Position numbers and translations under genes: made by a program
Notes under the pieces: model-generated
Databases searched by the model: none
What the model was told of the DNA's origin: nothing
The model's input: the letters and a program-made list of their open reading frames with translations, nothing else
NCBI RefSeq assembly: GCF_009720745.1
Contig: NZ_WNKX01000038.1
Span: 1-35,080, forward strand
Length of the DNA: 35,080 nucleotides
Reading direction: 5' to 3'
DNA from: Massilia eburnea
GTDB taxonomy: Bacteria; Pseudomonadota; Gammaproteobacteria; Burkholderiales; Burkholderiaceae_D
In this document: positions 1-6,242 of the stretch, in pieces
How positions within the stretch are numbered: position 1 is the stretch's first letter
How the letters are laid out: each line of letters begins with the position of its first letter

Positions 1-221
1 GCGGCGGCGCCTACACCATGGTGGGACTGCCTTCGCTGGCGCCACGCTACGCAGCTTATAGCGCGACCCTGCCGCTGTCCTTCGCTGTTGCCACGGCCGT
101 GCCGGGCGCAGGCCAGTACAAGGTGGATGCTTCCGCCACCGGCTACACCGCCAAGTCGATCGCAGCGGTCGATGTCAGCGCCGGCGGCCAGCAGAACGTC
201 AACTTCTCCCTGACGCCATAA
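1..221 (+). CDS. C-terminal fragment of a secreted protein with a carboxypeptidase-regulatory-like domain (5' end outside window)
   Basis: The reading frame is open from the window edge (codons from base 3) to a TAA at 219-221, so only the last 73 or so codons are seen. The visible end has the pattern of a carboxypeptidase-regulatory or DUF4382-like beta domain: a 'QYKVDASATGYT' strand (Tyr-x-Val...Gly-Tyr-Thr), then a 'VSAGGQQNVNFSLTP' closing strand, which is the usual way such repeats end. The family is typically exported or surface attached, but a signal peptide cannot be checked here. A perfect hairpin follows the stop. The specific function cannot be assigned from this fragment. Confidence 0.6.
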   Translation, partial: GGAYTMVGLPSLAPRYAAYSATLPLSFAVATAVPGAGQYKVDASATGYTAKSIAAVDVSAGGQQNVNFSLTP

Positions 222-236
222 ACGCTGCGTGGTCTT

Positions 237-260
237 CCCCCGGGAGTATTATCCCGGGGG
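237..260. terminator. Perfect 9-bp hairpin after the first gene
   Basis: CCCCCGGGA (237-245), a 6-nt loop, then TCCCGGGGG (252-260) form a perfect stem. There is no long T-run on either side. It lies between convergent genes (stop at 221 on +, stop at 281 on -) and probably ends transcription from one or both sides, perhaps with Rho help. Confidence 0.6.
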
Positions 261-280
261 CTTCGAATGCGAAATCCAGC

Positions 281-640
281 TTAGCGTTGCGCTCTGCTAT
301 GGTGGAAGTAGAGGTACAAAAGACCGACTGGCGCGATGAAAATTGAAAGCGTCCAGCACATCAGCATGGTCACGAGCTTTACGCTAAGCATCAAGACTGC
401 ACTGCCAAAAAAAACGTTCTCGCCCACGATGAAGGAAACGATGCTCTCGTAGACGAAGCGTGAGTAGGGGTAGAGAAGACAGCTGGCGGTGAGGTAGAGC
501 CAGGTCGCCATGGGCACTGTCCGGGGACTTCTGGTCACCGCGAAGACAATCAATGCCAGGATCAACAAGCCGAAGAACATTTGGCGAAAGTAGTATTGCG
601 GAGCCAGGCCGGCAAACGTCTTTTGAAAGATGGGGGGCAT
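281..640 (-). CDS. Small hydrophobic membrane protein, unknown function
   Basis: This 119-residue protein has about three hydrophobic segments (roughly residues 20-37, 45-60 and 75-112) and a basic C-terminal tail (HHSRAQR). That fits an inner-membrane protein. The start is well supported: on the minus strand AAGGAGG lies 8 nt before the ATG at 640. An inverted repeat matching the FNR/Anr consensus lies about 110 nt upstream (749-764), and no other gene start is near it, so oxygen-dependent control is possible. I do not recognise the family and assign no function. Confidence 0.7.
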   Translation of the reverse strand: MPPIFQKTFAGLAPQYYFRQMFFGLLILALIVFAVTRSPRTVPMATWLYLTASCLLYPYSRFVYESIVSFIVGENVFFGSAVLMLSVKLVTMLMCWTLSIFIAPVGLLYLYFHHSRAQR

Positions 641-748
641 GCGAAGACCTCCTTCTGCCGCAGCGTGGTTGATTAATTGGTCACCACTGCAGTGTGCGGC
701 AACCCGCCGTCCTCAGGCAAGCTCGTGAGCAGGTCTTTCAAGCCTTCG

Positions 749-764
749 TTTGATGGAAATCAAA
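749..764. promoter_or_regulatory. Candidate FNR/Anr-type box
   Basis: TTTGATGGAAATCAAA is a perfect inverted repeat containing TTGAT-N4-ATCAA, the established consensus for FNR/Anr/DNR regulators. It lies upstream of the membrane-protein gene that starts at 640 and just past the stop of the solute-binding gene at 793. I cannot place a convincing -10 at the expected distance, so the call rests on the palindrome. Confidence 0.45.
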
Positions 765-792
765 CCGGATAAAGGGGAGATTGCGAGCGAGC

Positions 793-1530
793 TTATTTGT
801 GGGCTTGCCACTGCTCGTATTTCTTATCCAGCCTGCTGAACGTGCCATCCTTGCGCATGCTGTCGAGGGCGGCATTCATGCGCTCGACCATGGCGTCCGG
901 CACCGATGGATTGCAGGCCAGATAGACTTTGACGTGGTGGAAAGTCAGCACCGGCACGATCTGGCCGACGTCGAAATTGAGCGCAAGCGCGCTGCGGTCA
1001 TTATTGCGCATGCCGACCGCCCACAAGTCGATGCGGTCGAGCAGCAGCTTTTTCGGATTGGCGGCATTGTCGGAAGCGCCATCGACGTCAAAGCCGCGCG
1101 CGCGCAGGAATTCATCGCGTGCATCGCCGTTATAGGTGCCGATGCGCAGCGTGCGCGCATCATCCAGGGTATGCACATTGTATTTGCGGTTGGCGCGTCC
1201 CATCAGCACCCATTCCGCTTCATCTGTCGGGCCGACCCATTTGAACTGCAGTTCACGCTCCGGCGTGCGCGAGGTGGAATAGACGCAGGTATAGGGATCG
1301 CGCTGCGCCATGGTGAAGGCGCGCTTCCAGGGCAGCACGTCGATGCTGTAGGCATAGCCGGCGCGCGCCAGCATTTCGCGGATCTTCTCGCCCTCGCGTC
1401 CCACTACCTGGCCGTCGACCTTCATGCTGGCCGGCGGCGAATGCTCCGCAGTGATGACCAAGGGCGGAGCGGCCAGCGCCGGTGTGCCGGCGGCCAGCAA
1501 CATTGCCAGATACATTACCCCTACTGCCAT
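793..1530 (-). CDS. Periplasmic solute-binding protein, amino-acid type (SBP_bac_3-like)
   Basis: The 245-residue protein begins with a signal peptide (MAVGVMYLAMLLAAGTPALA, cleavage near residue 20). It continues with 'LVITAEHSPPASMKVDGQVVG', the opening strand of family-3 solute-binding proteins, which also includes many orphan periplasmic sensors. Later segments (DVLPWKRAF, LRIGTYNGDA, AALDSMRKDGTF near the C-terminus) fit the same fold. The frame can be extended upstream to a TTG at 1587, but the ATG at 1530 has AGAGGT about 7 nt upstream and starts the signal peptide directly. No permease or ATPase gene is next to it, so it may work with a distant transporter or alone. It lies 57 nt downstream of the glycosyltransferase and may be co-transcribed with it. 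Confidence 0.75.
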   Translation of the reverse strand: MAVGVMYLAMLLAAGTPALAAPPLVITAEHSPPASMKVDGQVVGREGEKIREMLARAGYAYSIDVLPWKRAFTMAQRDPYTCVYSTSRTPERELQFKWVGPTDEAEWVLMGRANRKYNVHTLDDARTLRIGTYNGDARDEFLRARGFDVDGASDNAANPKKLLLDRIDLWAVGMRNNDRSALALNFDVGQIVPVLTFHHVKVYLACNPSVPDAMVERMNAALDSMRKDGTFSRLDKKYEQWQAHK

Positions 1531-1587
1531 GCCTACCTCTTTGCTATCGTCGGTTACAGGATAGCAGGGAGGCGGGTCTGCGGACAA

Positions 1588-3312
1588 TCAGTCTGTTTGG
1601 TCCGTGCGGCGCTGGAAAATGCGGAAGCGCTCGCTGCGGTCAGAGGCGCGCTGCCCTTCCCAGAGGAGGCGCCACTGGGATCCTGGCTGTTGCTTGCGGG
1701 CACGATCTTTGATGCTATCTTGCAACAGCATGACCTTGCAGGCACGATTCTCGACCCCGTTGAATGGAATCTTGCCAAAGAAAGCAAAGGACGCGCGCTG
1801 GGCCGGCGTGACATTGCTTTGCACGCAATCTGTACCGGCTGGCAAGGCCGCCGCAGCCTGGCGGGCCACCGTGGCGTAGCTCTTGCTGTAGTTCACATTC
1901 GGCAGGAACAGGGTCATCAGGAGGATCCAGATCAGGATCAGGCCGCCAGACGACAGCACCACGGCACGCCACAGCACGGCCGGGCGGCGCGACAGGCGCC
2001 AGTGCACCAGCACGAACCAGCCGGCGGTCGCGCACAGGCCCACCAGCAGCGATAGCCAGTTCATTTCCGGGGTGAAGCCGGGCAGCAGCTTCAGCACATT
2101 GTGCGCCGGCTTGGCCGGCCAGCCGGTCAGCTGGGCGTAATAGAAGATCCAGATCACGGCGGCGCACAGGGTCAGCACCATCACGCTGAACCAGTCGATG
2201 GCGTTGATGGCGCCGCGCTTCATGGTCAGCAGGCCGAAAGCGGCCATGATGGCCAGCGGCGGCAGCAGCATCAACAACTGGCCCTGTTCCGGCGCCGGGT
2301 TCAGCAGTACGAGCAGGGTGGCAACCGTCACGAAGGTGGTCGGCACCACGATATGCAGCAGGTTGCTCTGGCGGCGCCAGGCATACACGGCCCAGGCGGC
2401 AAACGGCCAGGCCGGCCAGAAGAACCAGACGCCGACGCGGAAGAAGGCGCGCACGCCTTCCAGGCTGCCCAGGCCGATCTGCGATTCGTTCCAGGCCATC
2501 CAGGCCGCCAGCGGCACCTGGCCGTAAGGACGAGCCAGCAGGACCGGCACCGCCCACAGGGCCGTCACGCCTGCCGCCAGCGCCACGGCAAAGGCCATGT
2601 CGCGCAGCGAACGGCCGGCCGGCAGGGCCAGGAAGCGGGTGCAGGCGAACAGGGCCACCACCAGCGCCACCGGCACGACCCAGCCGCGCGCCAGGGTCAG
2701 CAGGCCAAGGGACAGGCCGGCGAGGGCGGCGTTGCGCAGCGACGGCAGTTCCATATAGCGTACGCTGCGGTAGAGCGAGAATGCCAGCAGGGAAGTTTGA
2801 AGCGGTTCGGCGGTGGTCTCATGGCTGTGCACCAGCAGGCCCAGGCAGCCAAGGTAGATCAGTACGGCGGCATCGGCCAGGGTACGGCCGAAATCGTCCG
2901 GTTCCGGCTGGCCGCCGAAGGCCAGGCGCAACGGCTGCGCTTCCGGACGGCGGCCCAGGTTGAAGGTGGCGTACCACAGCGACATCGAGCCCAGCAGGAA
3001 TATGCCCAGGGTGGCGACGCGCGCGCCCATCACGTCGCCCAGCGCCCAGCCGGTCAGCTTGATGCCCAGCGCGCCGAGCCAGAAGGCCAGCGGACCCTCG
3101 TCGGTCATCGACATGCCGGCCACATTCGGCCACAGCCAGTCCTGCCAGCTGCCGTGGGCCATGGTCCACATCACGCCGAAGCTGGCGGCGTCATCGTTCT
3201 TCCACGGTTCACGCCCGATCAGGCCCGGCAGGATGTACAGCAAGCCCAGGGCGAAAAACGCCCAGCGGGGCAGGGTGCGGGTGGCGGCGGCGGGAAGACG
3301 GACTGGCTTCAT
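1588..3312 (-). CDS. ArnT/PMT-like family 39 membrane glycosyltransferase
   Basis: The 574-residue protein is strongly hydrophobic, with about a dozen membrane segments. Near the N-terminus it has the GT39/ArnT-type periplasmic loop: 'REPWKNDDAASFG' (acidic pair near residue 40) followed by 'MTDEGPLAFWLGAL'. In this superfamily the loop acidic residue is catalytic, and sugar is transferred from a polyprenyl-phosphate donor to a lipid or protein on the periplasmic face. The C-terminal 100 or so residues form a soluble domain. Acceptor and donor cannot be told from sequence. It follows rpmE on the same strand, but a strong hairpin at 3356-3388 separates them, so it probably has its own promoter. 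No good Shine-Dalgarno is seen before the ATG at 3312. Confidence 0.8.
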   Translation of the reverse strand: MKPVRLPAAATRTLPRWAFFALGLLYILPGLIGREPWKNDDAASFGVMWTMAHGSWQDWLWPNVAGMSMTDEGPLAFWLGALGIKLTGWALGDVMGARVATLGIFLLGSMSLWYATFNLGRRPEAQPLRLAFGGQPEPDDFGRTLADAAVLIYLGCLGLLVHSHETTAEPLQTSLLAFSLYRSVRYMELPSLRNAALAGLSLGLLTLARGWVVPVALVVALFACTRFLALPAGRSLRDMAFAVALAAGVTALWAVPVLLARPYGQVPLAAWMAWNESQIGLGSLEGVRAFFRVGVWFFWPAWPFAAWAVYAWRRQSNLLHIVVPTTFVTVATLLVLLNPAPEQGQLLMLLPPLAIMAAFGLLTMKRGAINAIDWFSVMVLTLCAAVIWIFYYAQLTGWPAKPAHNVLKLLPGFTPEMNWLSLLVGLCATAGWFVLVHWRLSRRPAVLWRAVVLSSGGLILIWILLMTLFLPNVNYSKSYATVARQAAAALPAGTDCVQSNVTPAQRASFAFFGKIPFNGVENRACKVMLLQDSIKDRARKQQPGSQWRLLWEGQRASDRSERFRIFQRRTDQTD

Positions 3313-3355
3313 CGGTCAGGGCTTATTCTTTGGAAAGCTGGAGTATGACGGGTAA

Positions 3356-3388
3356 AAAGAAAAAAGGCAGCCGCGGCTGCCTTTTTTT
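3356..3388. terminator. Bidirectional intrinsic terminator after rpmE
   Basis: The 16-nt palindrome GGCAGCCGCGGCTGCC (3366-3381) is flanked by an A-run on the left and seven Ts on the right, so it reads as a stem followed by a T-tract on either strand. It lies 15 nt after the rpmE stop on the minus strand. Confidence 0.85.
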
Positions 3389-3402
3389 CGCTGCGACGGG
3401 GA

Positions 3403-3672
3403 TTAGCCGTTTGCAACTGCGGTCTTGGAACCGACTTTGCCGAACTTCTGGCGGAATTTTTCCACGCGACCGGCGGTGTCGACGATCTTGTGCTGGCCGG
3501 TGAAGAATGGGTGCGATTCGGAGGAAACCTCGATCTTCACCAGTGGGTACTCTTTACCTTCGTGGGTCGCGGTGTCGCGGGTCTGGATGGTCGAGCGGGT
3601 GATGAACTTGAAGTCGCAGGACACGTCGTGGAACAGGACTTCGCGGTAATCTGGATGGGTATCAGCTTTCAT
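3403..3672 (-). CDS. rpmE2: 50S ribosomal protein L31, type B
   Basis: This 89-residue protein starts MKADTHPDYREVLFHDVSC and carries the L31 core 'YPLVKIEVSSESHPFFTGQ'. It has the longer type-B form and lacks the CxxC zinc pairs of type A, so it should not need zinc. L31 sits at the central protuberance of the large subunit and contributes to a subunit bridge. It lies downstream of rho on the same strand, separated by a perfect palindrome at 3782-3838. A consensus TATAAT on the minus strand (3772-3777) suggests its own promoter with a leader of roughly 90 nt. Confidence 0.95.
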   Translation of the reverse strand: MKADTHPDYREVLFHDVSCDFKFITRSTIQTRDTATHEGKEYPLVKIEVSSESHPFFTGQHKIVDTAGRVEKFRQKFGKVGSKTAVANG

Positions 3673-3771
3673 GCTTTTCTCTCAATATTGGTAGCCAAAC
3701 AGCACTTCGTCGGTCCTTACTGCCTCTCGACCCGATTGCTGATCACTTGCCAGGGTTTAAATGAACTCGCG

Positions 3772-3777
3772 ATTATA
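3772..3777 (-). promoter_or_regulatory. Consensus -10 element for rpmE2
   Basis: The minus strand reads TATAAT here, about 100 nt upstream of the rpmE2 ATG. A -35 at normal spacing would be a poor match (TGTGTT near 3795-3800) and would lie inside the 57-bp palindrome. Confidence 0.45.
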
Positions 3778-3781
3778 ACGT

Positions 3782-3838
3782 AAAAAGGGGACGTAACACA
3801 TTATTCGCGTCGCGAATAATGTGTTACGTCCCCTTTTT
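3782..3838. repeat. Perfect 57-bp palindrome, GGGGACGT-type element and probable rho terminator
   Basis: Two 28-bp arms (3782-3809 and 3811-3838) are exact reverse complements around one base. Each arm begins AAAAAGGGGACGTA and runs into CATTATTCGCG. It starts 9 nt after the rho stop and ends in a T-run in the direction of rho transcription, so it is well placed as an intrinsic terminator. The outer AAAAAGGGGACGTA module recurs in the element at 5725-5836, which suggests a dispersed repeat family. Confidence 0.8.
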
Positions 3839-3847
3839 CAGGCGGAA

Positions 3848-5110
3848 TTAACCGCCGCGGCGCATCATCTCGAAGAACTCGCCATTGTTCTTCGTTGCGC
3901 GCATCTTGTCGAGGATGAACTCCATCGCCTCGATCTCGTCCATCGAGTACAGCAGCTTGCGCAGGATCCAGATCTTCTGCAGCTGGTCGGCCTTGATCAG
4001 CAGTTCCTCGCGGCGGGTGCCCGACTTGTTCAGGTTGATCGCAGGGTAGACACGCTTCTCGGCCAGGCGGCGCTCCAGGTGCACCTCCATATTGCCGGTA
4101 CCCTTGAACTCTTCGTAAATCACATCGTCCATGCGCGATCCGGTTTCGATCAGCGCGGTAGCGACGATGGTCAGCGAGCCGCCTTCTTCCACATTACGGG
4201 CCGCACCGAAGAAACGCTTCGGACGCTGCAGCGCGTTGGCGTCCACACCACCGGTCAGCACCTTGCCCGAAGCCGGGATCACGGTGTTGTAGGCGCGCGC
4301 CAGGCGGGTGATCGAGTCCAGCAGGATCACCACGTCCTTCTTCATTTCGACCAGGCGCTTGGCTTTTTCCAGCACCATCTCGGCAACCTGTACGTGGCGG
4401 GTGGCCGGTTCGTCGAAGGTCGAGGCCACGACTTCGCCGCGCACGGAGCGCTGCATCTCGGTCACCTCCTCTGGACGTTCGTCGATCAGCAGCACGATCA
4501 GGGTCACGTCCGGGTGGTTGGTGGTGATGGCGTGCGCGATATGCTGCAGCATCACGGACTTACCGGACTTCGGCGACGCCACCAAGAGGCCACGCTGGCC
4601 TTTGCCGATCGGCGCCACCAGGTCGATGATACGGCCGGTGATGTTCTCGGTGCCGGTCATGTCGCGCTCGAGGCGCAGCGGCACGTTCGGGTGCAGCGGT
4701 GTCAGGTTCTCAAACAGGATGCGGTGCTTGGACGCCTCCGGCGATTCGCCGTTGACCTTGTCCACCTTCACCAGGGCGAAATAGCGCTCGCCATCCTTCG
4801 GGGTACGCACCTCGCCCTCGATCGAATCGCCGGTGTGCAGGTTGAAGCGGCGGATCTGGGACGGGGAAATATAAATATCGTCGGTCGACGCCATATAGGA
4901 GGCGTCTGGCGAGCGCAGGAAGCCAAAGCCGTCAGGCAGGACTTCCAGGGCGCCGTCGCCGAAAATCTGTTCGCCGGCCTTGGCGCGTTTTTTCAGGATC
5001 GCGAACATCAGTTCCTGCTTGCGCAGGCGGGCCGCATTATCGATATCGAGGCTGATTGCCATTTCCAGCAAAGCTGAAACGTGCATAGCCTTAAGTTCAG
5101 AAAGGTGCAT
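3848..5110 (-). CDS. rho: Transcription termination factor Rho
   Basis: The 420-residue protein matches Rho along its length (E. coli Rho is 419). The N-terminal helical part starts MHLSELKAMHVS. The RNA-binding cold-shock-like domain includes 'GDGALEVLPDGFGFLRS' (about residues 51-67) and 'DDIYISPSQIRRFNL'. The P-loop is SPKSGKSV (about 179-186). Other hallmarks are LLIDERPEEVTEMQ, FDEPATRHV and the secondary RNA-binding region SGKVLTGGVDANAL. It is a hexameric RNA helicase that ends transcription at untranslated C-rich RNA. It lies 138 nt downstream of trxA, as in many proteobacteria. The first ATG (5110) is kept because its leading residues are conserved in relatives. Confidence 0.97.
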   Translation of the reverse strand: MHLSELKAMHVSALLEMAISLDIDNAARLRKQELMFAILKKRAKAGEQIFGDGALEVLPDGFGFLRSPDASYMASTDDIYISPSQIRRFNLHTGDSIEGEVRTPKDGERYFALVKVDKVNGESPEASKHRILFENLTPLHPNVPLRLERDMTGTENITGRIIDLVAPIGKGQRGLLVASPKSGKSVMLQHIAHAITTNHPDVTLIVLLIDERPEEVTEMQRSVRGEVVASTFDEPATRHVQVAEMVLEKAKRLVEMKKDVVILLDSITRLARAYNTVIPASGKVLTGGVDANALQRPKRFFGAARNVEEGGSLTIVATALIETGSRMDDVIYEEFKGTGNMEVHLERRLAEKRVYPAINLNKSGTRREELLIKADQLQKIWILRKLLYSMDEIEAMEFILDKMRATKNNGEFFEMMRRGG

Positions 5111-5179
5111 AGCTGTTTGAGTGTCCCGTGACGGGAAAGTAAGGGTAGGGGAGGGAACTACGTGGGTCTAATTAATTAA

Positions 5180-5220
5180 GGGGAAAGGTTTTTGGGCACT
5201 TTCCCCGCCATTCAGGCGGG
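5180..5220. promoter_or_regulatory. Overlapping hairpins in the trxA-rho intergenic leader
   Basis: GGGGAAAG (5180-5187) pairs with CTTTCCCC (5199-5206), and an alternative stem CCCGCC (5204-5209) pairs with GGCGGG (5215-5220). The stems share bases and cannot form together. On the minus strand the first is followed by an AT-rich stretch. This may be the trxA terminator or a rho leader attenuator. Confidence 0.4.
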
Positions 5221-5248
5221 CTGCGGGCGCAGCACCGCCTATCTTACA

Positions 5249-5575
5249 TCAAATATTGCTGTCGATGAAAGAGGTCAGTTGACCTTTTGCCATTGCGCCG
5301 ACTTTTTGTGCGGCTGGCACGCCATTCTTGAACAGGATCAGGGTCGGAATGCCGCGGATGCCGAACTTGCCCGGCACGGCCTGGTTGCTGTCCACGTCCA
5401 GCTTGGCGATGGTCAGCTTGCCGTCGTATTCCTTGGCCACTTCTTCCAGGATCGGGGCGATGCTCTTGCAAGGGCCGCACCACTCGGCCCAGAAGTCCAC
5501 CAGCACAGGGCGGTCGGACTTCAGCACGTCGGTGTCGAAGGATGCGTCGGTAATATGTTTGATCAGGTCGCTCAT
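5249..5575 (-). CDS. trxA: Thioredoxin 1
   Basis: This 108-residue protein has the thioredoxin fold and active site WCGPC (Trp32-Cys33-Gly34-Pro35-Cys36), the buried acid in VLVDFWAEW, and the cis-proline in GIPTLILF (about Pro77). It reduces disulfides in cytoplasmic proteins and is recharged by thioredoxin reductase. The frame can be extended to 5629, but the ATG at 5575 gives the standard family length and start (MSDLIKHITD) and has AAGGAA about 6 nt upstream. It precedes rho on the same strand, a widespread arrangement. Confidence 0.96.
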   Translation of the reverse strand: MSDLIKHITDASFDTDVLKSDRPVLVDFWAEWCGPCKSIAPILEEVAKEYDGKLTIAKLDVDSNQAVPGKFGIRGIPTLILFKNGVPAAQKVGAMAKGQLTSFIDSNI

Positions 5576-5724
5576 TTTTGTTCCTTGTGTAGTGGTCGCC
5601 CGGGAAAACCCCTTGCTGTTATCGCCCATCTGGCGACGAACTGCGCTAATTCAATACTGGGAAGTCAACAGGGAATCAGGGCGGGAATGGCCCAAATAAT
5701 AACCGATTTTTCCAGCGTGTGTAC

Positions 5725-5836
5725 GTGGCGAAAAAGGGGACGAAAAGGGGAACGCGAAAAAGGGGACGTACCCCTTTAAGGGGATAACGCCCCCTTTAAA
5801 GGGGTACGTCCCCTTTTTTGTCCCCTTTTTCGCCAC
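5725..5836. repeat. Nested inverted-repeat element of the GGGGACGT family
   Basis: The outer arms, 5725-5741 and 5820-5836, are exact 17-bp reverse complements (GTGGCGAAAAAGGGGAC and its complement). An inner pair, about 5757-5783 and 5790-5816, pairs with one bulged base and includes AAAAAGGGGACGTACCCC. A further partial unit (about 5741-5756) lies between the left arms. The AAAAAGGGGACGTA module is shared with the palindrome at 3782-3838. The element supplies the stop codon and last 12 codons of the receiver gene and lies before trxA, so it probably also terminates transcription. Confidence 0.75.
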
Positions 5837-6242
5837 GGCGGGCGGCGGCTTGGGTCAGCAGTTCGGACAGGGCGGCGGGGGTGGCGGGCTTGGCCAGGGT
5901 GCCCAGCAGGGCCAGGCCGTGGGCGCGGGCCAGGGTGTCGGCGGCCTGGCGGATGCCGGCGTCCATGCCGGAGAGCAGGGCCACGGCGCCGCCGAAGCGG
6001 CTGTTGGCGGCCTCGCGCAGGAATTCGATGCCGTCCATTTCAGGCATCGACAGGTCGCAAACCAGCAGGTCGGGCCGGTATTGCGGCAGCGCGAGCAGGG
6101 CTTGGCGGGCATCGCTTTCGCTGCGTACATTGAGCTGGCCCAGGTCTTCCAGCATGTCGGAGAGCATGCTCAGCATGAAGGGGTCGTCGTCGACCAGCAG
6201 GATGCGCAAGGGCGTGCTGGGAGTGGCAGGAGTCTCAGTCAT
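5796..6242 (-). CDS. Stand-alone response-regulator receiver protein
   Basis: This is a single receiver (CheY-like) domain of about 148 residues with no output domain. The acidic pair is in LLVDDDPFM (about Asp18-Asp19), the phospho-acceptor is Asp63 in LLVCDLSMPEMDG, the switch Ser is about 91 (ALLSGMD) and the Lys is about 118 (LAKPATP). It overlaps the 3' end of the hybrid kinase by 8 nt (ATG at 6242, kinase TGA at 6235), so the two are translationally coupled, and it is the likely phosphorelay partner of the kinase Hpt domain. A TTG at 6251 is an alternative start. The last residues (GEKGDKKGDVPL) are encoded by the repeat at 5725-5836 and lie outside the receiver fold. Confidence 0.85.
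   Translation of the reverse strand: MTETPATPSTPLRILLVDDDPFMLSMLSDMLEDLGQLNVRSESDARQALLALPQYRPDLLVCDLSMPEMDGIEFLREAANSRFGGAVALLSGMDAGIRQAADTLARAHGLALLGTLAKPATPAALSELLTQAAARRGEKGDKKGDVPL

Noticed and set aside
3821..5077. A 418-codon plus-strand frame
   Set aside because: Antisense to rho; Rho is unmistakable along its whole length.
3782..5836. CRISPR array formed by the GGGGACGT repeats
   Set aside because: Copies are inverted and nested, not regularly spaced direct repeats with unique spacers, and no cas genes are present.
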